NCBI GenBank assembly: GCA_963829965.1 | Contig: CAWHLK010000056.1 | Span: 62,001-126,000 of the forward strand | Direction: 5' to 3' | From: DASXZH01 sp963829965 | GTDB lineage: Bacteria > Armatimonadota > Fimbriimonadia > Fimbriimonadales > Fimbriimonadaceae | DNA: 64,000 nt | In this document: in pieces, positions 43,824 to 52,332 of the stretch | Position numbering within the stretch: the stretch's first letter is position 1 | Layout of the letters: every line of letters starts with the position of its first letter | The notes under the pieces: generated by a model | The model's database searches: none | The model's input: the letters and a program-made list of their open reading frames with translations, nothing else | What the model was told of the DNA's origin: nothing | Position numbers and translations under genes: made by a program

Positions 43824-45263
43824 ATGTCATTTGCATTAAACACAAACTTGGACGCGCTTACGGCGCTTACAAACTTGGAAAATACGGGAACCAAGATCAG
43901 CTCTTCGGTAAACCGTTTGTCAACCGGTCTTCAAATCAACTCGGCTGCGGATAACCCCGCCGGCTTTATTCGTGCGACCGACTTTACTGCTCAACTTTCT
44001 GGCATCAACCAGGCCCTGTCCAACGACCAGGATGCTGTCAACTACGCGAAAACAGCCGATGGCGCTCTGAACCAAGTGGGAAGCCTCTTGGATAGCGCTC
44101 GTACTCTCGCGGTCGCTTCTGGTAACACTGCGACCCTGGACAGCGCCGCCGTTCAAGCAAACCAGACTCAGCTTAACTCAATCGTGAGTTCGATCAACCG
44201 AATCGCGACCACTACGACTTTCGGCAGCAAGCAGTTGCTCGACGGCAGCGCCGGCGTTCAGGCTGCAAACTCCAACTCCACCGACGTGGCCGCGATCTCG
44301 TTCACGGGCGAATTCAACGGCGTTGCAATCCCAACCGCTTCCGCGGTTACCGTGGCCGTCACTCAGGCTGCCACTCAGGCGCAGGTCGTTGGAACAAACA
44401 CCTTCGCTGCTACAACCACTACGGTTACCGCGGGCTCGTTCGCGATCAACGGAACCACGTTCAACACGTCTTCCAACGAGACGATCGGCCAAGTCGTTCA
44501 GGCGATCAACGCTGCTCAGGGCCAGACAGGCGTAACCGCGCAGTTCACTGCCGGTGGCGCAGTTACGCTGACTCAGACGAACTACGGGGCCGCCAACAGC
44601 ATCAGCTTGTCGGATGCAAACGGAGTCCTTCTCTCTGCGGCTGGCAGCGCAAGCGCCAGCGGCGTCAATGCGGAAGGAACCGCAACCATCAACAACGGCA
44701 CAGCTCTGGTAACCGTGCACTTCACGGGCGGCGTTAATGGTAGCAGTGCTCTTGATCTGCAAGATGCGGATGGCAACCAAATCCAACTCAGCACCGCAGG
44801 AAACGCGACCTCGGCGGGCTTCCTTGCAGGACAGCTCTCGGTAGGTTCTTCGCAGTTCCAGATCGGTGGCGATTCCGGCGATACCGCCTCGCTCTCGATC
44901 GGTAACTTCAGCGCAAGCAACCTTGGAGTGGGCGCGGTCAGCGGGCTGAATATGTCCAACCTTGACTTGACAACGGCTTCGGGCGCCAACAACGCGCTCC
45001 AGGTCATCGACTCAGCGATCAGCCAGGTAGCTTCTGCTCAGGGCTCGATCGGAAACTTCCAGACCAACGTTCTCAACTCAAAGGTCTCGTCCTTGCAATC
45101 GGCTCAAGAAAACGTCAGCGCGAGCCTTTCAAGCATCCAGGACGTGAACGTTGCTACGGAAATGACTAACTACACGCAGCTTCAAGTGTTGGAACAGGCC
45201 GGTGTTTCCGTTCTCGCTCAAGCGAACTCGGAGCCGGATGCCCTGCTCAAACTCTTAGGTTAA
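43824..45263 (+). CDS. fliC: Flagellin
   Basis: 479 residues, the filament subunit secreted through the flagellar export apparatus. Conserved N-terminal D0/D1 helices (FALNTNLDALTALTNLENTGTKISSSVNRLSTGLQINSAADNPAG) and C-terminal helices (SLQSAQENVSASLSSIQDVNVATEMTNYTQLQVLEQAGVSVLAQAN). The central variable region (about 150-370) is Thr/Ala/Gly-rich with flagellin-type FAINGTTFNT and no Cys or Trp, as usual. It stands alone, with other flagellar genes elsewhere, and is followed by a terminator. Codon usage appears biased, as expected for a highly expressed gene. Confidence 0.95.
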   Translation: MSFALNTNLDALTALTNLENTGTKISSSVNRLSTGLQINSAADNPAGFIRATDFTAQLSGINQALSNDQDAVNYAKTADGALNQVGSLLDSARTLAVASGNTATLDSAAVQANQTQLNSIVSSINRIATTTTFGSKQLLDGSAGVQAANSNSTDVAAISFTGEFNGVAIPTASAVTVAVTQAATQAQVVGTNTFAATTTTVTAGSFAINGTTFNTSSNETIGQVVQAINAAQGQTGVTAQFTAGGAVTLTQTNYGAANSISLSDANGVLLSAAGSASASGVNAEGTATINNGTALVTVHFTGGVNGSSALDLQDADGNQIQLSTAGNATSAGFLAGQLSVGSSQFQIGGDSGDTASLSIGNFSASNLGVGAVSGLNMSNLDLTTASGANNALQVIDSAISQVASAQGSIGNFQTNVLNSKVSSLQSAQENVSASLSSIQDVNVATEMTNYTQLQVLEQAGVSVLAQANSEPDALLKLLG

Positions 45264-45302
45264 ACCTGACGTCGATCCCCGCTCGCCGTAAGCGGGCGGG
45301 CA

Positions 45303-45992
45303 CTATTCTGGAGTCTCGGGAATTTCCCGGGACTCCTTTCTTTTTAGCCAGGACTCTATTTGCCGTCTGAGGGTCCGACTGAAGAAGAGGTTGCCCAGCA
45401 GGGTGCGGCGCTCCCTCGGCTCTATTTGAAGTCTGATGCGGGCGTCCTCCACGTGTCCTTCAACGGACACCCAGCGCCCCAGACCAACTAGTGAGTGGGG
45501 ATTGGGGCGGAAGTCCAGCCCGAAAATGTCGTTCTTTTGGATTGACAGGTTTAGGTGGTCGCCGAAGAATTCCAATCTGTCCTTATGGAGGATCATAAAG
45601 CCGATGTCCTCATGCGGATCTAAGAGAGAGGCATATTTCGGAGTTGCGATTCCTACGAACCAACTTGGAGCAACATTGTTCGGCCGGGCGGTCTTGAACC
45701 TCATAAGCAGTTTTTGGCGAAGCGTTTGGTTTCGGTGAAGGCCCCAGAAGTTCATTGCGAGCCATCCGATGAGCGGAGCCATGGCAAAAATCCAAAAGCC
45801 CCGGCTTGCAACTTGGCCGCTCGCCGCCATCCACCAAATTCCATATATTGCGAATGGAGACGCAGCCAGGCCAGGTATAAGATTGCCCATAACTTTGGTC
45901 GACACAGTCCAAAGGCGAGGACGAGTCGTCACAACCAGGTTGGGACGGTTTGGGGTGTTGGGTTTCGGCGGTTCGAGGGTCAACGTGGGCAT
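45303..45992 (-). CDS. Membrane protein of unknown function
   Basis: 229 residues. Two membrane helices near residues 38-58 and 66-84 (AASPFAIYGIWWMA and WIFAMAPLIGWLAMNFWGL) followed by a soluble C-terminal half with IGFMILHKDRLEFFGDHLNLSI, resembling PH-like membrane-associated domains. No named family recognised. Its stop lies within the flagellin terminator region. Divergent from the AddB-like gene. Confidence 0.6.
   Translation of the reverse strand: MPTLTLEPPKPNTPNRPNLVVTTRPRLWTVSTKVMGNLIPGLAASPFAIYGIWWMAASGQVASRGFWIFAMAPLIGWLAMNFWGLHRNQTLRQKLLMRFKTARPNNVAPSWFVGIATPKYASLLDPHEDIGFMILHKDRLEFFGDHLNLSIQKNDIFGLDFRPNPHSLVGLGRWVSVEGHVEDARIRLQIEPRERRTLLGNLFFSRTLRRQIESWLKRKESREIPETPE
45310..45345 (+). 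terminator. Terminator after the flagellin gene
   Basis: Stem GGAGTC-CGGGAA/TTCCCGGGACTCC followed by TTTCTTTTT. It overlaps the last codons of the convergent gene 45303-45992. Confidence 0.82.
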
Positions 45993-46090
45993 GATACACT
46001 CAAAAGAACACAGGGATGGGTCCGTTGTCGGTTGCGGATCCGTCTTTCCAATACTCCATTTCCGGCGGCGCGGGTGTCCGGACCGGTTTC

Positions 46091-48976
46091 ATGAACAAGC
46101 GCAAGGTTCGCATTATTTCTGCCGTTCCAGGAGCGGCGCATCTCAGGTCCATCCTCGAAGAGTTCGTGGAAGCGGGGCCAGGCTTGGTCACGTCCGTTTC
46201 AGATGCCCGGTATCGGACGCTTGCGCAACTCCTTCCAGGGCATACGGACTCCGTGCGGCTTTTCGGGGATGTGGTTGGCGAATACATTACGCGCGGTCGC
46301 GGAAGAAAAATGATCTTGGCGCAATCTGGCCATGTTTCTGCCGCGGTAGAGGGCGTGTGCGCGCAACTGGATGAAGACTCCCCATTTACAAAAGTCGCGC
46401 GGTTTCCCGGAGCGCATCGGCGTATTGCCCAAACTTTGGGCGAACTGAGGGATTGGGGTCTCGATGCAGACTCGCTGGTTACGTCCATGGAGTCCTTGAA
46501 AGGCGATTTGGCCGAGAAAGTCCGGTCGCTGGCGTTGATCGAACGCGGCATTGCGGACTCGCTCCGATCCATCGCCCGAGAACGGGGCGCGGACCGCATT
46601 GCAACCTGTGTGGGCCTGGAGGGAACGGGCACGGATATGGGACGACTTGTCGTTATCCTGGGTTCCGATCTCAGCGCCCACCAGGCCGATTGGCTTATTT
46701 GGGCGGCCGACCAAGGTGTGGCGTTGACGGTGGTTGCGGAGGAAGGAGCCGGAGACGGGCTCCCAATCGTGAAGGTTCTGCTTGGGCGGCTCGGCGGCAA
46801 AAGTGAAAAGGCCGGGAGCCCCAATGTCCTACAGGCGAACCTCTTCGGCGCCTCCGAAGTAGCCAACGTCGATGCCCGAAGCATCGAAGTGCAGATTGTA
46901 AGCGCCTCGGATCCTCTCGCAGAATGCGAGTGGACCTTGCGTTCGGTCTCGGCGGAACTCAGGGCAGGCGCGAAACCGGAGGAGGTATGCATTTTCTGCC
47001 GCGACCAAGAGGGGTACGTGCCTCTGCTTGAGGCCGGCGCCTTGAGGCTTGGAGTTCCGATTTCTTGCACGCGACGACTGCCCCTGATGACGAACAGCTT
47101 TGCCAGGCTGACTATGGATGTGCTTGAGTTCTGCGCCGGGAACGATGTTCGCGCGATTGCAAAGGCGTTTCGCAGCACCTATGTAAAGTTGGGCCCCGCA
47201 ACAAGACAAGCCGCGGAAGCCGCGGTTAAAACTGCCTTCGCGAGCGGTGAAAAGCAGTGGGTTGTGTTGGAGGAGTGGGCCAAAGAGAATCGGGAGGAAC
47301 TTCCTTGGCTGGAAACCCTCCTTATTTGGCGGGCCAACCACTTGCGAGCGCCGGCCTCGCTTACCGAATGGTGCGACCGGTTTCGGGAATTTGGTCGCCA
47401 ACCCTGGCACGAGGAGGCGGTCGAGGGTGGAGCCGATACCGGCCAACGGGATGGATATGCTCAGACCGTCTTGCAACGAAGCTTGGCCCAATATGCGAGC
47501 ATTGAACGGGTCCAGTCGCGGAACGTTTTCAATCTTCCGGATTTTGTGCGAACCTGCCGCAGGATCTGGGAGAGCGCCGAGGTCAGTTCGCCGTCCACCG
47601 CGGGTTCGGTCCAAATTGTCAACTCCTCGGCTGCAGTTTCGGATGTTCGCTCCCTTTATGTGCTTGGCATGCTGGAAGGGGTTTTTCCGCGCCGCCGTTC
47701 GGAGGACCCAATCCTGACCGACGCCGACAGGGCTCAACTTTCTGAATTGATGCCTGATAGGGTCCCGATTCGGAACTCGCATGACAAGGCTGCGGCGGAG
47801 AGAGACGAGTTTTGCCGTTTGTGCGGCGCCGCGAGAGAGAAGCTTGTGTTCAGCTATCCGCAAACGGATGATGATCGGGACAATGTCAAAGCCTTCTACC
47901 TTACCGAGGTGGAGCGAGCTTTGGAAGGCAACCTCATTAAGCTGGATCACCCGAGAACGGACTTGACGGAAATACCGCCAATCGTTGAGGCGGACCGCCG
48001 CTTAGCCTGGGCTCTTGATGCCGAACGAGCGGCGCCGCTGACGAAGGAGTTGCAAACCGAGGAAGCAAAGCTCTCGGTGAGCGAAGCGGCGAAGCGGCAC
48101 CTTACCCCTGCCGACTTGAGCGAGGTCCTGGAATGCCCGTTTCAGTTTTTGGTCCAGCGCCATCTCCGGTTGGCGCCCAACCGCCGTCGAAGCCGCTGGC
48201 ATCGGCTCTTTCGTTTACCGCGCGACACCGGTCTTGCTTCTCTTCCGGAAAGGGAGGATGCCAAACGCGCTCTGGGTTTGGCGTTGGAAGCGGAACTGGC
48301 AAGACTCATTTCAGATGGCAGCCCGCACGATCTTGCCCTTATGGACGCAGGCGGCAAGCGCCTTATCGACGAGTGGCTTGAGCGTGAGTTCGCGGCTCGC
48401 AGCCTCTGGCCGAGGGAGCGGCTGATCGATAAGCCAAGCTTTGAGCGCGGCGACCTGAGGAGCAAGCTTAAAGCGGGCGATTCCTTTGTGAATCTGGAAG
48501 GAGATTTTCCTGCGCTGTCCGAGCGCAACGGCTACCGGGTCTTACATCTATTTGCCTCCGCCGAACTGGAAGAGCCGGGTAAGGGCGGGGAAGAACTGTG
48601 GGACCGGCTGAAAGAGCGGCTGCAGTTTGAGATTGGGCTCTACCTCAGCGCCCTTGCCGTCAACGGCGAAAAGCGCGTGGGCGTCGAGGTAGATACACCC
48701 TCCAGCGGACGGCTTTTGTTTCTAAGCCCCCGGCCCGGCGAAGAGTCATTTCGATCCGATCATGGGCGGGGATTCAAGGTGGTTGCCCTGGATTATGAGC
48801 GAAGGATGTCCATCGCCAAGAACGTTTCCGACGCAACGAAGAGGGCGGCAGCCCGCATTCAGCAGGCGATTGTTGGACCCGAACCGGGAAAGGCATGCCG
48901 CACCTGTGATTTTGGCGAGCTGTGCCGGAGCAGCACGGAATATGGGGAGGAGGTTGAGCCGTTTGAACCCGAATAG
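46091..48976 (+). CDS. AddB/RecB-nuclease-family protein lacking recognisable active site
   Basis: 961 residues from ATG 46091 (KRKVRIISAVPG at the place of the AddB P-loop); ATG 46016 would add 25 residues. Length, position next to an AddA-like helicase and the four Cys of the AddB iron-sulfur staple (Cys682 in LECPFQFL and CxxCxxxxxC at 936, 939, 945) support AddB. Yet the region between, where G-iDRiD and DYK should lie, reads NLEGDFPALSERNGYRVLHLFAS, without the metal-binding Asp/Lys set, and the N-terminal Walker A is lost. It may be a structural partner for end recognition. Overlaps the next gene by 35 bases. Confidence 0.75.
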   Translation: MNKRKVRIISAVPGAAHLRSILEEFVEAGPGLVTSVSDARYRTLAQLLPGHTDSVRLFGDVVGEYITRGRGRKMILAQSGHVSAAVEGVCAQLDEDSPFTKVARFPGAHRRIAQTLGELRDWGLDADSLVTSMESLKGDLAEKVRSLALIERGIADSLRSIARERGADRIATCVGLEGTGTDMGRLVVILGSDLSAHQADWLIWAADQGVALTVVAEEGAGDGLPIVKVLLGRLGGKSEKAGSPNVLQANLFGASEVANVDARSIEVQIVSASDPLAECEWTLRSVSAELRAGAKPEEVCIFCRDQEGYVPLLEAGALRLGVPISCTRRLPLMTNSFARLTMDVLEFCAGNDVRAIAKAFRSTYVKLGPATRQAAEAAVKTAFASGEKQWVVLEEWAKENREELPWLETLLIWRANHLRAPASLTEWCDRFREFGRQPWHEEAVEGGADTGQRDGYAQTVLQRSLAQYASIERVQSRNVFNLPDFVRTCRRIWESAEVSSPSTAGSVQIVNSSAAVSDVRSLYVLGMLEGVFPRRRSEDPILTDADRAQLSELMPDRVPIRNSHDKAAAERDEFCRLCGAAREKLVFSYPQTDDDRDNVKAFYLTEVERALEGNLIKLDHPRTDLTEIPPIVEADRRLAWALDAERAAPLTKELQTEEAKLSVSEAAKRHLTPADLSEVLECPFQFLVQRHLRLAPNRRRSRWHRLFRLPRDTGLASLPEREDAKRALGLALEAELARLISDGSPHDLALMDAGGKRLIDEWLEREFAARSLWPRERLIDKPSFERGDLRSKLKAGDSFVNLEGDFPALSERNGYRVLHLFASAELEEPGKGGEELWDRLKERLQFEIGLYLSALAVNGEKRVGVEVDTPSSGRLLFLSPRPGEESFRSDHGRGFKVVALDYERRMSIAKNVSDATKRAAARIQQAIVGPEPGKACRTCDFGELCRSSTEYGEEVEPFEPE

Positions 48977-51311
48977 CCTGACTCTTGTGGAGGGGAAGCA
49001 TCCAACCGAGGAGCAGATTCACGCAATTGAATCGGAATGCGCGAGCCTCGTGGTTTCCGCGTCCGCCGGTTCCGGCAAAACGCGTGTGCTGGTGGAACGG
49101 TATTTGCGCCACGTTACGGTCACAGGCTTAAGGCCGGACCAGATCCTTGCAATAACCTTCACAAGAAAAGCGGCCGCAGAGATGAAGCGCCGGATCGTCG
49201 ACCGTCTTACGGAGCTGAACCGCCCGGACGACGCCCGGATCGCAGAAACCGGGCCGATTCAAACCATCCACGGCTTTTGCGAGCGGCTGCTGAGAGAGAA
49301 CTCGATTGAGGCGGGGCTAGATCCCGATTTCGAGATACTGGCTGCGGGATCGCAGCAGAGGCTGCTGGAAGAAGCCATTGAAACTGTCCTCGCCTTTATC
49401 CCGGAGGGTGCGGAAGAGGCGGCTGCATTGGTGCGTAAACTCGCCGGAAGGCGGGCGTATGGAGAAAGCCTATCGCCTCACGCGAGGCTTGAAATGGCGA
49501 TTCGGGATGCCATTTCCAAGTGGCGGGGAACGGGCGTTAGCGCCGAACTGCTAGAAGCCAACCACCAGAACCACTTTCAGTTGCTTCGTATATGGCAAGA
49601 CAAGATGCTGGCGGAGACGCCGGAGCCGGTGCGCGCTCAGTTTGAGTCGGATACCAGCGGGGACCGCTTCGGCGTCAAGCTGGAAAGGGCCTACAAGTCT
49701 CTCAAAAAGCAAAAGCCTCGCTATATACGGACCTCGGTGGATGCAGACCTCGAAACGGCCGAGGACACTTGCGGACTTATGCAGCTTGTGACCGCGGCGT
49801 GGGCGCTGTACGAAAGCAAAATGCGGTCTTCCCAGATGCTGGATTTCACGGCCTTGGAGAGCGCGGCTGTGGAACTCTTGAAGCAGTCTGCGCCCACACG
49901 CGATCGGGTCCGGGAGCAATACCGCGTGGTATTGGTTGACGAATGCCAGGATCTGAACCCAGTCCAGCACGATTTGCTCAAGGCGATGAACCCCGCTACG
50001 GAGATGTTTGTGGGAGACGAGCAGCAGTCCATTTACGGTTTTAGGCAGGCGGATCCCACACTTTTTGCAAAGCGCCTCGCCGAGTCTTCAAACTCGAGGC
50101 TTTCAAAAAACCACCGATCAAACGATGGCATTTTAGGCTTTGTGGATCTAATTTTCGGCCAGCGCTGGGGCGAAGGATACAAGCGGATGCTGGAGCATCC
50201 GGCCAAAGAATTCCTAGGCGTAGAGCTTTGGGTCCAGCGGCAGCGCGATACCCCCTTGACCGCAGAATGGGTCAAAGACTATTTGGAAGAGTGGAAGGCA
50301 GAAGGGCGTCGGGCCAGGGAAGTGGCGATCCTTGTACGCAAGTCGTTCTACGCGATGGAGCTTTTCAAGAAACTGGAGGCCCTTGGCGTGCCCTGCCGGG
50401 TTTCGGGGGGAACAGAGCAATTCTATGCAAGGTTAGAAGTTCGAGATTTGTCCAACGCACTGGAGGCGCTTACCGATCCTCACGATGATTTTGCCCTGTG
50501 GGCAATGCTGCGGAGCCCGTTTGTCGGACTCTCCTTGGATGCTCTGGTGCTTCTTTCGGCGCGGCGAGATCCGCTTGGCCCCACCGGACTTGTCGAGGTT
50601 CTCCACGAGGCGGAATCGGTTCTTCCGTTGGCGTTGACGGAGGATATTTGGAGAATCCAACAATTTCTCGCCTGGTTCGATCCCCTTGCCGGATACGCGG
50701 ACAGGCTGGCAGCGTGGGAACTGATTTCTGAACTGTTCGCCAAGACGCCGTATCTCGAGAATCTGGCTCAGCGCAAAGAGGCCTCCCAGAGACTGGCGAA
50801 CGTGAGGAAGCTTCTGGCACTTGCGACTCAGTCGCCAGAGGTGGGTCCGCGCGAATTCGCGGAGCAGATTCGCGAGATCCAGGCGATCCGCCACAAAGAA
50901 GGGGACGCGCCTGCCGGCGATGAGAACGCCGATGAGGTCACCATCATGACGATACATAAGAGCAAGGGGCTCGAATTCCCGGTGGTGATCCTTCCCGATA
51001 CTCACCAAAACATGGTGCGGAAGTTACAGGATGTAGAGGTCGATGCCCGCCTGCAGCTCATTTCCGCAAAGTTTGGAAACGGGATTTCGATGTTTCACGA
51101 TTGGCTGGCGTCCGAGCGGCAGAAGCGGGAAGAAGAGGAAGAGTGGCGGGTGGCCTACGTGGCGATGACCCGGGCAAAGGAACGGCTCTGCGTAATGGTG
51201 AATCCCAGCAGTTCGGACCATTTTGCCAGCCACTTGCACCGATTGCTCAAAAGGCCGGATTGGCCTCCTTCCGGCGTAAAGCTCCGAGAAGCTTCAAACG
51301 TGCGACGGTAA
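48942..51311 (+). CDS. UvrD/AddA-like superfamily 1 helicase without nuclease domain
   Basis: 789 residues from ATG 48942; TTG 48963 with GGAGGAGG upstream is an alternative. SF1A helicase motifs: Walker A SASAGSGKTRVLVER (38-52), ITFTRKAAAEMKRR, VLVDECQDLNPVQ, GDEQQSIYGFRQAD, KNHRSNDGI, TIMTIHKSKGLEFPVVIL and YVAMTRAKERL. The protein stops about 45 residues after the last motif, so the C-terminal RecB-type nuclease domain of AddA is missing. With the AddB-like partner this gives a helicase pair that seems to have no nuclease. Role in double-strand-break processing inferred. Confidence 0.85.
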   Translation: MGRRLSRLNPNSLTLVEGKHPTEEQIHAIESECASLVVSASAGSGKTRVLVERYLRHVTVTGLRPDQILAITFTRKAAAEMKRRIVDRLTELNRPDDARIAETGPIQTIHGFCERLLRENSIEAGLDPDFEILAAGSQQRLLEEAIETVLAFIPEGAEEAAALVRKLAGRRAYGESLSPHARLEMAIRDAISKWRGTGVSAELLEANHQNHFQLLRIWQDKMLAETPEPVRAQFESDTSGDRFGVKLERAYKSLKKQKPRYIRTSVDADLETAEDTCGLMQLVTAAWALYESKMRSSQMLDFTALESAAVELLKQSAPTRDRVREQYRVVLVDECQDLNPVQHDLLKAMNPATEMFVGDEQQSIYGFRQADPTLFAKRLAESSNSRLSKNHRSNDGILGFVDLIFGQRWGEGYKRMLEHPAKEFLGVELWVQRQRDTPLTAEWVKDYLEEWKAEGRRAREVAILVRKSFYAMELFKKLEALGVPCRVSGGTEQFYARLEVRDLSNALEALTDPHDDFALWAMLRSPFVGLSLDALVLLSARRDPLGPTGLVEVLHEAESVLPLALTEDIWRIQQFLAWFDPLAGYADRLAAWELISELFAKTPYLENLAQRKEASQRLANVRKLLALATQSPEVGPREFAEQIREIQAIRHKEGDAPAGDENADEVTIMTIHKSKGLEFPVVILPDTHQNMVRKLQDVEVDARLQLISAKFGNGISMFHDWLASERQKREEEEEWRVAYVAMTRAKERLCVMVNPSSSDHFASHLHRLLKRPDWPPSGVKLREASNVRR

Positions 51312-51314
51312 ACT
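51309..51314 (+). promoter_or_regulatory. TAAACT six bases before the nitrilase start
   Basis: Overlaps the stop codon of the helicase gene; then CACTGC and ATG 51321. The nitrilase could thus have its own leaderless transcript. Confidence 0.4.
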
Positions 51315-51320
51315 CACTGC

Positions 51321-52184
51321 ATGCCGATAACTGTCGCCTGCGCGCAGATTGCTCCCGAAAAAGCGCGGGTCGAAACGAACCTGGACAAAATTGCTGAGTC
51401 TACGGTTCAGGCGGCTTCCGAGGGCGCGGACCTTGTTGTGTTTCCTGAGACCTCGACGACGGCCTATTTTTTGGAAGGCGGCGTCGTGGAGTCGTCGCTC
51501 ACGAACTGCGCTCTATTGGACGGGCTGGTGAAGCGGCTGGCCGGGAAGCTATCGAAGCCGGTGGATGTTGTCGTCGGTTTTTATCAATCTGAGAGCGGAA
51601 ACTTGTACAATGCGGCCGCATATCTGCAACTGGGCAAGCAAGAAGAAAAGATCGTTCACGTTTATCGGAAGTTTTTTTTGCCCACTTATGGAGTTTTTGA
51701 CGAGGAGCGCTTTGTTTCTCGGGGGCATGATTTAGGGGTCTTCGAATCCCGTTTCGGCCGGCTGGGGATTTTAATTTGCGAAGACATCTGGCATTCGGTT
51801 TTGCCCACTTTGACCGCGGTTTCCGGTGCGCAAATGATTATCGTGCCGAGTGCATCACCTGCAAGGGGCTTCTCAGGGCCAGGCATTTCCAACCTCATGC
51901 ACTACGAGCGCATGATCGCCGCGGTGAGTGAGGAGCACGGGGTGTACTGCGTGAACTGCCAACTCACCGGATTTGAGGGCGGCAAGGGTTTGGTTGGGGG
52001 AAGTGCGATCAGCACTCCGACGGGCGAGATCCTTGCGCGGGGTCCGGTTGGCGAAGAATATTTGCTCCTCGCGCCCGTGGATTTTGAGCAGGTGACGATC
52101 GCCCGCGCAGGGTTGCCGCTGCTGTCCGATTTGCAGTCGGCCTGGCAGGATATTCGGCGGCTGGTGTCAGGTGTTGAGGCCTAG
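51321..52184 (+). CDS. Carbon-nitrogen hydrolase (nitrilase superfamily)
   Basis: 287 residues with the complete Glu-Lys-Cys triad: Glu43 (VFPETS), Lys117 (YRKFFLPTYGVFDEERF) and Cys153 (LGILICEDIWHS). The motif around the Lys (YRKxFLPTYGVFDExRxF) matches the glutaminase-like domain of NAD synthetases and related amidases. No synthetase domain is attached. Likely an amidase acting on a small nitrogen compound; the substrate is unknown. No signal peptide. Convergent with the RidA fusion gene across the repeat element 52195-52306. Confidence 0.88.
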   Translation: MPITVACAQIAPEKARVETNLDKIAESTVQAASEGADLVVFPETSTTAYFLEGGVVESSLTNCALLDGLVKRLAGKLSKPVDVVVGFYQSESGNLYNAAAYLQLGKQEEKIVHVYRKFFLPTYGVFDEERFVSRGHDLGVFESRFGRLGILICEDIWHSVLPTLTAVSGAQMIIVPSASPARGFSGPGISNLMHYERMIAAVSEEHGVYCVNCQLTGFEGGKGLVGGSAISTPTGEILARGPVGEEYLLLAPVDFEQVTIARAGLPLLSDLQSAWQDIRRLVSGVEA

Positions 52185-52194
52185 ACAAGTGGTG

Positions 52195-52306
52195 GGTTTT
52201 AGGTTTTTGGGTTTTAGGTTTTAGGTTTTAGGTGTTAGGCCTGTTAGACCTGTCAAAGTTCTCTGCTCAACACTCATACCTAAAACCCAAAACCCAAAAC
52301 CCAATA
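52195..52306. repeat. Inverted pair of heptad arrays between convergent genes
   Basis: Left arm of GGTTTTA-like units (52195-52239), a centre with AGACCTGTC, right arm CCTAAAA, CCCAAAA, CCCAAAA, CCCAATA (52279-52306). The arms are complementary, so a long hairpin is possible. Similar order to 43072-43204. Confidence 0.75.
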
Positions 52307-52332
52307 CCAACCCCTCAAGACCTCTTCCGAAC

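Noticed and set aside
46000..47950. Two long minus-strand open frames (392 and 373 residues) opposite the AddB-like gene
   Set aside because: Ser/Arg-rich shadow composition in GC-rich coding DNA; the plus-strand protein has the iron-sulfur Cys pattern.
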